Assembly (NCBI GenBank): GCA_023422565.1
Contig: JAFAGR010000010.1
Span: 13,752-77,751, forward strand
Direction: 5' to 3'
DNA from: Bacteroidota bacterium
GTDB taxonomy: Bacteria; Bacteroidota; Bacteroidia; Chitinophagales; Chitinophagaceae
DNA: 64,000 nt
A program made the translations under genes and the position numbers. The notes beneath the pieces are model-generated. The model saw only the letters and a list, made by a program, of their open reading frames with translations, searched no databases and was not told where the DNA came from. Positions 33,770-44,600 of this stretch are shown here, piece after piece. Position 1 is the stretch's first letter. Every line of letters begins with the position of its first letter.

Positions 33770-34576
33770 TTACATGCCATTGTCCGGCAGATCTTCTTCT
33801 GTTATTTCCCCTGTGGCCTGCATCATGCGCATATTTTTAGCATCCTGCAAAAACTGGGAGGCAAAGATGAATTCATTCAGGTTCTTATTTTTTGAAAAGA
33901 TGATCTCCTCGCTGTTGCCCGTCCATTCTTTTTTACCATTCACCATATAAAGAATGTTGTCTCCAATTTCCATTACGCTGTTCATATCGTGCGTATTGAT
34001 AACAGTGGTGATGTTGTACTCCGTAGTAAGGTCTTTAATAAGCTGATCTATGAGCATTGAGGTTTGCGGATCAAGGCCTGAATTAGGCTCATCGCAAAAA
34101 AGATACCGTGGGTTGAGTACAATTGCACGCGCGATACCGACGCGTTTTTTCATACCGCCGCTTATCTCCGCAGGAAATTTCTTGTTGTTGCCGGTAAGGT
34201 TCACGCGCTCTAAAACTTCATTTACACGTTTAATTTTTTTAGAATGAGAATCTTTCGTGAACATGTTCAGCGGAAATTTTACATTCTCTTCCACGGTCAT
34301 ACTGTCGAACAGGGCCGATCCCTGGAAGAGCATGCCGATGTCCTGCCTCAGGTTCTTTCTTTCTTCAGGCGTCATCGTAGTAAAATCTTTGCCATCATAT
34401 AATATCTGGCCTTCATCGGGTTCAAACAAACCGACGAGGCATTTTTGAAGTACGGTTTTTCCGCTTCCGCTCGTTCCGATGATCAGGTTTGTTTTGCCGG
34501 TTTCCATTACGTGGCTTACGCCATCCAAAACAACTTTATCCCCGAAACTTTTCTTTATGTTGGTAAATTCAATCAT
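33770..34576 (-). CDS. mlaF: MlaF-like ABC transporter ATP-binding protein
   Basis: The cytoplasmic ATPase of an Mla-type phospholipid transporter. From the ATG at 34576 it starts MIEFTNIKKSFGDKVVLDGV, with Walker A GTSGSGKT, signature SGGMKKRVGIARA, Walker B YLFCDEPNSGLDP and the H-loop region INTHDMNSVMEIGD. A further 13 codons upstream are open but would overlap mlaE. The C-terminal tail past residue 225 is typical of MlaF. It lies 4 bp after mlaE and is probably coupled to it. No mlaD gene is adjacent. Confidence 0.9.
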   Translation of the reverse strand: MIEFTNIKKSFGDKVVLDGVSHVMETGKTNLIIGTSGSGKTVLQKCLVGLFEPDEGQILYDGKDFTTMTPEERKNLRQDIGMLFQGSALFDSMTVEENVKFPLNMFTKDSHSKKIKRVNEVLERVNLTGNNKKFPAEISGGMKKRVGIARAIVLNPRYLFCDEPNSGLDPQTSMLIDQLIKDLTTEYNITTVINTHDMNSVMEIGDNILYMVNGKKEWTGNSEEIIFSKNKNLNEFIFASQFLQDAKNMRMMQATGEITEEDLPDNGM

Positions 34577-34580
34577 AATA

Positions 34581-35318
34581 TTAAAGAAGTATTGCAGCCA
34601 GAATATAATCAACAAAAAGGATGGCTATACAACTTACCACAACGGCTGTTGTACTGCTTCTGCCGATTTCCAGTGCGCCGCCTTTTACATGATAGCCGTA
34701 GTAAGCCGGTATGCTGCTGATGATAAATGCAAAGGCATAGGCCTTTATCAGGGCAAAGAAAATATTGTACGGCACAAAATTCTGCATCAGGCCACGGTCG
34801 TACGTATCGGTAGACAAAATCCCGGACAGTGAACCCGCAAGCCGGCCGCCATAAATTCCCAGGCCCATCGCTATGATCACAAGTAAAGGAATGATTAGAA
34901 GGGCCGCCGCTATTTTCGGCATCACTAAATATGTTTTTGTATTGATGCCCATAATCTCCAATGCATCTATTTGCTCACTCACGCGCATGTTTCCAAGTTC
35001 ACTGGCTATTTTACTGCCCACTACGCCGGCCAGTACAATACAAACCAGGGTGGGAGCGAATTCGAGTATCACCGTGTCACGCACAATTTGCGCGATAACG
35101 GTTTTGGCAAGAAGCGGGCTTGTTAACTGATAGGAAGTTTGTACCGCACTTACGGCACCCATGAAGATGGAGATTATCGTAACAATTCCAAGTGAACCTA
35201 TTCCAATGTCGTTGCATTGGTGCATGAACTCTTTCCAGTAAACTTTTGCATTTTCGGGCTTGCTCATCATACCTTTCAGCATGAGAAGGTATTTCCCGAG
35301 GTGATTAAAAAAGGTCAA
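34581..35318 (-). CDS. mlaE: MlaE-family ABC transporter permease
   Basis: A 245-residue inner-membrane permease of the Mla lipid transport system. It has the MlaE pattern: GSLGIVTIISIFMGAVSAVQT, then EFAPTLVCIVLAGVVGSKIASELGNMRVSEQIDALEIMGI (the conserved cytoplasmic EQIDAL loop) and the later IKAYAFAFIISSIPAYYG with a C-terminal glycine-rich segment. With MlaF and an MCE protein (MlaD) it moves phospholipids between membranes. It follows maeB by 19 bp, which suggests co-transcription from the maeB promoter. Confidence 0.92.
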   Translation of the reverse strand: MTFFNHLGKYLLMLKGMMSKPENAKVYWKEFMHQCNDIGIGSLGIVTIISIFMGAVSAVQTSYQLTSPLLAKTVIAQIVRDTVILEFAPTLVCIVLAGVVGSKIASELGNMRVSEQIDALEIMGINTKTYLVMPKIAAALLIIPLLVIIAMGLGIYGGRLAGSLSGILSTDTYDRGLMQNFVPYNIFFALIKAYAFAFIISSIPAYYGYHVKGGALEIGRSSTTAVVVSCIAILFVDYILAAILL

Positions 35319-35337
35319 GTTTTTTCGTTTGTCTTTG

Positions 35338-37671
35338 TTATTGAGATCTTTTTTTCCAGAATCCTGTTTTCTTTATCGCTTCCCTGGTGTCAATTTTTGA
35401 TTTACTCTGGGCATCTACAACAGCAATCACTGCCATATTAAAGATAGACCTCACCGAACTTCCGAGTTGCAATACGTGAACGGGTTTTTTTAATCCAAGC
35501 AAAATCGGGCCAATGCTATCGCAGCCGCCAATTTCCTGAAGCAAATTGTATGCAATGTTGCCGGATGCGAGATTCGGGAAAATAAGCACATTGGTATCTC
35601 CGGCTATCAATTCAGAGAACGGGTAATTATCTTTCAAGATCTCCCGGTTAAATGCCAGTATGCCCTGCATTTCGCCCTCGCAAACCAGGGTGGGTTCTTT
35701 TTGTTTTACAATTTCCCGCGCTCTTCTAACAAGATTAGCTTCCGGAGAATTGCTGCTACCGAAGTTTGAATAGGAAAGCATCGCAATGCGCGGAATGATG
35801 TTAAACTGCCGCACTTCGCGGGCAACGAGTAATGTTATTTCTGCAAGTTCTTCGGCGGTGGGGTTAAAGTTCACCGTTGTATCTGCCAAAAATAAGGGCC
35901 CTTTTTTTGTAAACAGGAGATACATTCCCGCAATCTTTTTCACGCCTTCATCAAGGCCGATTATTTCCAAAGCGGGGCGAATGGTAACGGGATAATTTCT
36001 GCTGAGCCCGCTGATCATACAATCTGCAGCGCCCGTTTCTACCATCATACAACCAAAGTGGTTGCGCTCTTTCATCAATTTGTTGGCCTCGTACATGTTC
36101 ACGCCCTTTCTCTGCCTTTTTTGAAAAAAGAGTTCGCCAAAGGTTTTGCGCAGCTGGTGTGTATCGCCATTTTTTGTGTTGATGATGGGCAGTTCATCTA
36201 CATCAATAGAATTAGCCGCGGCAATTGCCCGGATCTTTTCTTCATCGCCTAACAGTATCGGGTAGCCGACACCATCTTCGTAAACCAATTGAGCCGCCTT
36301 CAATATTTTTATGTTCTCGGCATCCGCAAAAACGATACGCTTAGGATCTTTACGCGCTTTAGCGCCCAATACGCGGCTAAGCTGGTTATCTAATCCGAGC
36401 CTGCTGTTCAATTCAATCTCATAGCGTTCCCAATCTGTGATCGCTTCACGGGCAACTCCGCTTTCCATAGCCGCTTTGGCTACTGCGGGGGCAACCGTGG
36501 CCAGCAGGCGCGGATCTACAGGCTTTGGAATAATATAAAGTGGGCCGAATTTGATCTGTTTTTCATTGTAGGCAAGCGTAACAATATCGGGTACGGGAGC
36601 CTTGGTTAATTTAGCCAGCGCATGAACGGCGGCGAGTTTCATCGCTTCGTTTATCTGCGTGGCCCTCACATCCAGCGCGCCGCGAAATATGTAGGGGAAG
36701 CCTAACACATTATTAACCTGGTTCGGAAAATCACTTCTTCCGGTGGCCATGATCACATCTTTGCGCGCGGCCATACCTTCAGCATAAGTGATCTCCGGGT
36801 CAGGATTTGCCATGGCAAACACGATCGGGTTGCGGGCCATTGATTTTATCATTTCCTGGGTAACCACATTGCCCACACTTAAGCCCACAAACACATCCGC
36901 ATCTTTCATAGCCTTGGCCAATGTATAGCCGGCGAATTTATCTGAAACGCAAAGGTGTTTTTTGATGTCTTCCACATCGGTTCGTCCGGTATGCAGAATT
37001 CCGTTTACATCAAACACCATTATGTTGGCCGGCTTCGCGCCCAGCGAGATGTAAAGATTGGTGCAGGCAATGGCCGCGGCACCGGCGCCATTCACCACAA
37101 TTTTTACTTTGTCGATCTTTTTTCGCTGTATCTCCAGTGCATTAAGCAATGCGGCCGACGAAATTATGGCAGTGCCATGCTGGTCGTCGTGCATCACCGG
37201 AATGTTGCACTGTTTTTTCAACTCTGATTCAATGTAAAAACATTCAGGCGCTTTAATATCTTCCAAATTTATTCCGCCGAAAGTGGGTTCAAGCGACTTC
37301 ACGATCTCAACAAATTTTACCGGATCGTATTCATTGATCTCAATATCAAACACATCAATATCTGCGAAGATCTTAAAGAGAACGCCTTTGCCTTCCATTA
37401 CGGGTTTGCCGGCAGCAGGGCCGATATTGCCAAGCCCAAGAACCGCAGTGCCATTACTTATTACGCCAACGAGATTTCCCTTAGCGGTGTATTTGTAGGC
37501 GTTTTCAGGATTGGCTGCAATTTCTTTACAAGGTTCGGCCACGCCGGGAGAGTAGGCAAGTGATAGATCACGCTGGGTTTTCGCATCTTTGGTGGGAACA
37601 ACTTCTATTTTCCCCGGCCTTCCATTTGAGTGATAATCCAGCGCCTCCTGTTTTCGAAGTTCTTTTGCCAT
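35338..37671 (-). CDS. maeB: NADP-dependent malic enzyme with phosphotransacetylase-like C-terminus
   Basis: A 777-residue multidomain enzyme converting malate to pyruvate and CO2 with NADP reduction. The malic domain covers about 1-410: LAYSPGVAEPCKEI, MEGKGVLFKIFADID, HDDQHGTAI and VVNGAGAAAIACTNLY. A phosphate acetyl/butyryltransferase-like domain follows from about 430 (RIVFADAENIKILKAAQ to the C-terminus), which in MaeB proteins is regulatory rather than catalytic. The fusion and its length are standard for this family. Preceded by a TACCTTTG box. Confidence 0.95.
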   Translation of the reverse strand: MAKELRKQEALDYHSNGRPGKIEVVPTKDAKTQRDLSLAYSPGVAEPCKEIAANPENAYKYTAKGNLVGVISNGTAVLGLGNIGPAAGKPVMEGKGVLFKIFADIDVFDIEINEYDPVKFVEIVKSLEPTFGGINLEDIKAPECFYIESELKKQCNIPVMHDDQHGTAIISSAALLNALEIQRKKIDKVKIVVNGAGAAAIACTNLYISLGAKPANIMVFDVNGILHTGRTDVEDIKKHLCVSDKFAGYTLAKAMKDADVFVGLSVGNVVTQEMIKSMARNPIVFAMANPDPEITYAEGMAARKDVIMATGRSDFPNQVNNVLGFPYIFRGALDVRATQINEAMKLAAVHALAKLTKAPVPDIVTLAYNEKQIKFGPLYIIPKPVDPRLLATVAPAVAKAAMESGVAREAITDWERYEIELNSRLGLDNQLSRVLGAKARKDPKRIVFADAENIKILKAAQLVYEDGVGYPILLGDEEKIRAIAAANSIDVDELPIINTKNGDTHQLRKTFGELFFQKRQRKGVNMYEANKLMKERNHFGCMMVETGAADCMISGLSRNYPVTIRPALEIIGLDEGVKKIAGMYLLFTKKGPLFLADTTVNFNPTAEELAEITLLVAREVRQFNIIPRIAMLSYSNFGSSNSPEANLVRRAREIVKQKEPTLVCEGEMQGILAFNREILKDNYPFSELIAGDTNVLIFPNLASGNIAYNLLQEIGGCDSIGPILLGLKKPVHVLQLGSSVRSIFNMAVIAVVDAQSKSKIDTREAIKKTGFWKKRSQ

Positions 37672-37735
37672 TAATGCTGATTCAAATATTTATCAATTTT
37701 TGCCGTGAACATTTCGCAGCAAAAAACCGGAGTGC

Positions 37736-37743
37736 CAAAGGTA
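37736..37743 (-). promoter_or_regulatory. -7 box (TACCTTTG) of maeB
   Basis: TACCTTTG on the minus strand, 64 nt before the maeB ATG and immediately before the end of the DUF4442 gene upstream. Confidence 0.45.
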
Positions 37744-37745
37744 AG

Positions 37746-38231
37746 TTACACCCGGTTAACTTTTATTTTGAAGCTCCATGTAAAAGTGAAAACTGCAACC
37801 ACATCTCCGGAGCTGTTCTTCCCTGTGGATGTGGCCATCACCTCCATCGCCTCACCGCTTTTGATGCATTGGAGTATTGCCTGTTCAATTATTGCACCAT
37901 CCTCGCAGGTGAAGGTGACTTTGCCCGTGGCTTTCTTATAAAAGTTGCCTGATGTTGACGTAATGAGCATGCTGACAGACGGTTGTCTTTTATAGAGATG
38001 ACCCATTGCCAGCGCGCCGGTACTCATTTCAGCGGCCATAGCCAGGCAGGCAAAATAAGTGCTGCCAAAAGGGTTTTGGGTGAACCATCGGTAAGGTACA
38101 GTTGCATGAGCGCTCCTTTCATCAAAATCAGTTAGCCTTACCCCGCTAAAAAAGGCCGCCGGCAATTTTGCCAGAAGAAACATCCGGAATTTTATTGGAT
38201 GTCGGGAGAGCTTTTGGAATGAATTAAACAT
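37746..38231 (-). CDS. DUF4442 hotdog-fold protein
   Basis: A 161-residue protein with the DUF4442 pattern, a hotdog-fold relative of acyl-CoA thioesterases: HPIKFRMFLLAKLPAAFF, VPYRWFTQNPFGSTYFACLAMAAE and the C-terminal FTFTWSFKIK. The NPFGS(T/M)YF.....AAE segment corresponds to the thioesterase active-site region, but no activity has been assigned to the family that I can rely on. It is 74 bp upstream of maeB on the same strand and may share its transcript. Confidence 0.82.
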   Translation of the reverse strand: MFNSFQKLSRHPIKFRMFLLAKLPAAFFSGVRLTDFDERSAHATVPYRWFTQNPFGSTYFACLAMAAEMSTGALAMGHLYKRQPSVSMLITSTSGNFYKKATGKVTFTCEDGAIIEQAILQCIKSGEAMEVMATSTGKNSSGDVVAVFTFTWSFKIKVNRV

Positions 38232-38620
38232 ACATTTTAATGGTTTTTTATTGAAGGGTTGCCTGGGATGACGATGTATTTAATTTTTTATCATAAATCG
38301 CTCCTGTTCTATCATTTAGACGAATAACAGAGGACGATAATGTGTTTCGAAGCGATCATTTTTTCTTAAGATCCGGAAGGGAAGATTTGTTAAAGTATTG
38401 CTAATGCCCATCCCGCAATAAATAAAGGTATTGTATATAATATAACATATCGGATTGATTTGGTGATTGATACAATTTACAGGTGAGAAAATTACTCTAT
38501 ATACAATAAGTTCATAATTAAAATTCTCTTTTGAATAATAAAAATGGGCTTGTAGCGTTTTTATTACATCCACCCCTGGCCCTAACCAGGTTTTCTATTC
38601 ATCCAATATCCAAAGAACAA
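38232..38620. other. AT-rich intergenic region upstream of the giant exported protein
   Basis: About 390 bp without a supported gene. It separates the divergent DUF4442 and giant-protein genes and is markedly A/T-rich (for example around 38430-38530), so it probably holds promoters. I found no exact TAnnTTTG close to the plus-strand start and no RNA gene. Confidence 0.4.
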
Positions 38621-41600
38621 ATGAATCGATCAATTCCTCAACTGTTTTTGAACCGCCTAAGCGCCAAACGTTTTCTGCAACTTCGTAAATCCCTGTTTTT
38701 GTTTCTGCTGATTATAGGCAGCACGGGTTTATTTGCCCAAACAAACACCTGGGACGGGAGCGGCGGTGCCAACTGGTCAACAGCCTCCAGCTGGTCGCTC
38801 AACGTGGTGCCAACCTCGTCCCATGATGTGGTCATCCCCAACGGAATTACTACTACTATCTATGTGAATATGGCGGCGCAGTGCCGGAGTTTAACCATGA
38901 ATAGCGGTGGAACCGCAAACACCTTGTCTATTAACGCGGGCCAGAGCCTGACGGTTACGAACGGCGTTACCCTCGGGGCCGGTACCGGCACGGGAGATAA
39001 TAAGACCTTGTCTGTGAATGCAGGCACATTATCTGCGGGTTGGCTGACCATGACCGCAACCGGTGGATCGAGCAGGCAGACCCGGTTAAGCGTGAGCACA
39101 GGAACCGTGAATATTGATGGAGACATCTCCATGGGAGCAAATAACTATTTTAATTTCTCTTCAACGGGAACGTTGAACATAGAGGGAAACATCGTAGGTG
39201 GAACCTTGAATCCTTCAACCGGAACCGTGAATTTTCGCGGCTCACAAAGCCAGGTTATCACCGGATCTGGAACTTCCAATTTCTACAACGTTACGATAAA
39301 CAAAGACGCAGCTTCGCAAACGGTTATCAACAGCGCTGATGCGATAACTGTGGGAGGAAACCTTACCATAAACACAGGTACTTTTCACCTGAATGCTACC
39401 GACGCAAACTCTACGATCAGCGGAAACCTGGTCATAAACCCTGCAGGCCGTCTTACGCATAATGTAAACTGGGACCTCAGCGGCAGGCTTCTTTCCGTAG
39501 GAGGCAACATGGATATCGACGGGGTTTTTGATTATTCGGCGCGTTCGCATGTGCAGATGGCCGGAAGCGGAACAAAGTATGTGAGAACGGGCTCTGCGGC
39601 AGAATCGGCTTTTAGCATTTTGACGCTGACTTCCGGAAACTACCTTGCGTCAGGAGAGTTGAACATTAATGATAATTTTTGGCCGATGTTTTCAACCGGA
39701 GGTTCATTTCGTACTAACGGTAATACCGTAAACGCAAATGCGGCCTTGCTTACTGCCGGAGGTACGGTTTATGTTGATGGAGGAACATTGAATGTATCAG
39801 GAGGATTGCATACAGGTACGGGGGTTGCGGGGTACTTAAATATTTCTTCAGGCACGCTTAATACCGATTTTTTCAACCTTGGAGACGGAACAGTTGCAGG
39901 TTTTGTCACACAATCCGGTGGTATCTTCAACATCACCGGCAATGTGACCATAAATACTTCCAGCGTTTTTACCTGTTCCAATTCTCCCGCGATAAATGTG
40001 GGAGGAAACTGGGTGAGTAATAACAGCGGCGGATTTGTTCCCGGTTCATCAGTTTTAACCTTTAACAACACAGCATCTGATCAGTATATACAAGGCTCTG
40101 CTTCAACTCATAGTTTTTCTACAATTAATGTAAACAAAACAGGGCGAATGCTTCATGTTAGCGGATCAGCCACTACGTTGAATGTTTCAAGAATGAACAT
40201 CAACCAAGGTACGTTTAATGCAGGCACCGCAACTACGATAAATGTGTCCGGTAACTGGATGAACAACGGATCTTACACCCAGGCTTCGGCCCGCGTGGTG
40301 TTTAACGGCACAGCACTTCAAACAATTTCCGGTAGTTCGCTTACTACTTTTCACCAGGTAACTGTGAACAACGCGGCCGGCATAACCTTAAGCGGCATTG
40401 ATGCGGCGATAAGCGGAGGGGTAGCGGCTCTTACTTTCACTAACGGAAAGATCAGTACAGGAACCAGGAAGCTTGTGCTTGCTTCAAATACAACCATTAC
40501 CGGAGCGGCCGCGGGCCGTTTCGTGAACGGATCGATCGAATTTAATGTGGCCACAGGCGGATCCACAAAATTTTTCGCAGTGGGAGATGGTAATGATTAT
40601 ACGCCCGTAACCCTGGTTCTGAATACGGTGAGTGCTGCCGGAAGCATCACCATATCCACTTCAGGAAATGATTTCTCACAGTTGCCATCTTCACTTTTAT
40701 CGGAAGACAGAAGTGTGAATCGAACATACACATTGCTGAATAATGGCGTCACACTTTCAAATTATTCTGCTGAATTCAATTTTACCGCAACAGATATTGA
40801 TGCCGGCGCAATCACCAACCAATTTATTGTAGGCCGGTATAGTGCCGGATGGACTTATCCGACAGTGAGCGCAAGAACAGCGACCAGTACATCTGTGTCG
40901 GGACTTACCGGCTTTGGCCGTTTCTCAATTGCAGAAGGAGGAACAGTTGCCCCGGTGGTAGATTCAAACCCTGCCAATACATCTGCCTGTAACGGGCTTT
41001 CCGCGTCAATTTCGGCTTCTTTTGTAAGTCAGGTGAATTGCAATATCACATGGTATATAAGTACCGATGGCGGTGGATCATACAACCCGATTACTATCGC
41101 TGCACCATACAGTGTATCGGCATCGCAATCCGGGAATGTGTTCACCTCAACTCTTACAATTAATCCTACTACAGCTGGCATGGACAATCATCGTTTTTAT
41201 GCGATGGCTACAAACAGCCGCGGTTCAATAAATTCAAATTCTGCGGTGCTTACTCTGGTAGCCCTTCCTTCGGCAAATGCGGGGCCGGCAATGGCTGCAA
41301 TTTGCGGCGGTGGAACGAGCTCGGTATTAGGTGGATCGATCGGCGGCACCGCCACCGGCGGAATATGGAGTTCAGATGCAGGCGGCACGTTCTCACCTTC
41401 GGCCACTAACTTACATGCTACGTGGACGCCTCCTGCCGCATACTATGGCACCGCAGTGTTAACCCTCACCACAACAGGCGGGTGCACACCGATAACTGCA
41501 TCAAAAAATATTGTTGTAAATCAATCGCCTGATGTGATCACGTTTCATGAAACAGTAGTGAATTCATGTTTGGGCGAAATAAGAACACTGTCTGCCACAA

Positions 41601-44600
41601 ACTCTACAACCGCATCAGCAAGTTCAGGAAATATTAATCTTGCAATTCCCAATAACTCTGCAACGGGTGTAACGCATACTATGTCGGTAGCGGGCATTCC
41701 GGCCAGTGCAATAGTAAACAGTATTGCCGTAACATTCAATGTTGCCCATACCGAAGTTGCCGATATGATCATGAACATTAAGGCACCCAATGGCAATGTG
41801 TTTAACCTCGTAAACAGGCAGCCGGGTGGTGCGGGTACAAATTTTACGAATACCAGGGTAGCCAGCAATGGCACAGTAACTTTTGCCTCTTCAGCTTCTC
41901 CGTTTACAGGAACATTTTCGCCTGATGCTACAAACGGCATCGGCGCTACCGGATTTATTTCCAACACAACAAACTTTGCCAACCTGTTTTCAATACCCAA
42001 CGGAAACTGGACGATAATTGCACGCGACGCGGCATCCTTTAATTCGGGAACACTCTCATCATGGTCGATAGAAGTGAACTGGAGTTATCCCGTTACCTGG
42101 AGCCCCTTCACTAATCTATTCACTAACGCCGCTGCTACAATTCCGTACACCGGACAGGCTCAGTCTGCAGTTTATATAAAAGGAAATACAATTTCTTCTA
42201 CAGTGTACACTGCGAGTGCAACATCTGATAATGGCTGCACCCGTACAGGAACTGCCACCGTAAATATTAACGATATCCCCGTGATCACTCTCGGCGCAAA
42301 TTATTGTTACGGCCCCTATACCATTCAGCTTTGGGGGCAAAGCAATTTGCCGGTTTCTTATACATGGAGTACAGGTGAAACAACGGATTCTATCGTAGTT
42401 GATATTGCGGGAACCTATACGGTAACAGGAACCACGCCGGCCGGATGTTCTTCAAATGCGTCTATTACTCTTGGGCTCGAAGCCATTGATAACGGTGATT
42501 TCGAACAGGGTAACACGGGTTTCAATTCAGCATACTCATATGTAAGCAACACGGTAGCCAATGGCATGACGCCTGAACAACGCTACACCGTGCATAATGA
42601 TGCGAATTTCACCCACACCAATTTTTGGGGAAAAGACCATACCACGGGCACGGGAAATTTCATGATCATTAATGGAAGCGGAACAACGCCTCCGCCAAAT
42701 GTTTGGCAAAAGACAATTAACGTAATTCCAAATACGCTTTACTATTTCTCTGCATGGGCGATCAGTTTGAACAGCGTTGGCCCGTATGCTAACCTGCAGT
42801 TTAATGTGAACGGCTCACAGGTAGGAACCACCACAGGCGCCTTACCTGCCAGGCCGCAGAATAACAATCCGCCATTTAACTGGGTGAGGTTTTTTGGAAC
42901 CTGGAATTCCGGGTCTGCAACAACGGCGGTAGTTTCTATTGTTGACCTTACAACCGCTGCGGGGGGGAATGATTTTGGAATAGATGATATTTCTTTTGGA
43001 ACGCTTGCGCCCTTTATCAAACTTACTACAATCGGCCGGGATACACAGGTGCTTTGCAAAAATGTTCCAATTCAATCTATAGTATATACTGTGGGCGGTG
43101 GCGACGCAGGCCCGCAGATCACGGGGCTTCCTCCGGGGATCACCTCAAATTTTGAAGGCACAACTCTTACTTTATCGGGAACGCCAACTACAGCAGGTGT
43201 TTACAACTATACCATTCAAACCACCGGAAACTGTAATGTGGCAACAACCTATGGGCATATCACCGTAAACGAGCAGACGATTTCGCTCACAAGTGCTCCT
43301 TCTACTGCGAGCCAAACGCTTTGCATCAATACTGCGTCTACGCCTATCCGTTATACGGTAGGAGGAACTGCAACGGGAGCATCTGTAAGCGGTCTCCCGG
43401 CAGGAATGAGCGGAAGTTTCAGCGGCGGTGTACTAACCATATCAGGAAACCCCTCTGTACTTGGTACATTTAATTATACTGTTACTACATCGGGTGCGTG
43501 CCAGGCGGTTAGCCTCTCAGGAACGGTCGTTGTTCAAAGGCAGTTATTGTCTTTATCATCCGGTGCGGGCACTAACGTACAAACCGTATGCAGAAACAGC
43601 AGTATAAGTGACATTACTTATAATGTAGGCGGCTCTGCAACCGGAGCCAGCGTTACAGGGTTGCCTGCCGGAGTTTCTGCCTCCTATAGCAATGGCGTGG
43701 TTACTATAAGTGGCAGCCCCGCCAATACAGGAATCTACCATTATGTAGTTACAACAAACGGTGTATGCTCTCCCGTAAATGCGGGCGGCGATATTACAGT
43801 GGTTGAAGCCACAATTGTAAGAACCTCCGCTGCGGGTACAGATAACCAATCCGTATGTATCAATTCAACTGTTACGCCAATAGTATATTCAACAGGCGGA
43901 ACGGCGACCGGTGCCACGGTGTCGGGATTGCCAGCTGGCATGACGGGCACATATAACGGTGGCGCATACACTATATCAGGAACTCCGTCTCAGCAAGGCG
44001 TGTTCAACTATACGATCACCACAACCGGCACCTGCACGCCTGCAACGGCCACGGGTACAGTTACCGTTTATCCTCCTTCTGATGGTGGCTCCATTGCGAA
44101 TGCCTCTATCTGCAGTGGCGGAAGCGGATCACTCACATTAACCGGCTACACCGGAAATATTGTAAGGTGGCAGGTTTCTCCGGATGGTGTAAGCTGGACG
44201 AATATTTCAAACACCACCGCCACACAGGTTTATTCAAATATCACCACTGCCACTTATTATCGCGCACAAACTCAAACCGGATCATGCGCGGTGGTAAATT
44301 CGGCTGCAGGAAAAGTGGGAATACATAATCTATGGACCGGTGCGGTGGATACCGACTGGAATAATGGCGCGAATTGGTCAGACGGGCTTGTGCCTACGGC
44401 TTCATGTAACAATGTGGTGATACCTGTTATTACCGGCGCAGTTTACCCGCAGTTAACAGGAGGAGTGGCAACAATAGAAAACCTGGTGGTGCATAATGGG
44501 GCAACTTTGTCAGTAGAAAACGCAACCCTCCAGGTTTCAGGCCAGATCATTAATAACGGCACAATAAATTTTGAACTCGGTACATTGGAATTGAATGGCT

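Noticed and set aside
38531..38620. TTG-initiated extension of the giant protein
   Set aside because: It would place 30 residues before a complete signal peptide starting at 38621.
41545..42000. 151-codon antisense frame in the giant gene, and similar ones nearby
   Set aside because: Long antisense frames are expected opposite Thr/Asn/Gly-rich coding sequence; no motifs or start signals.
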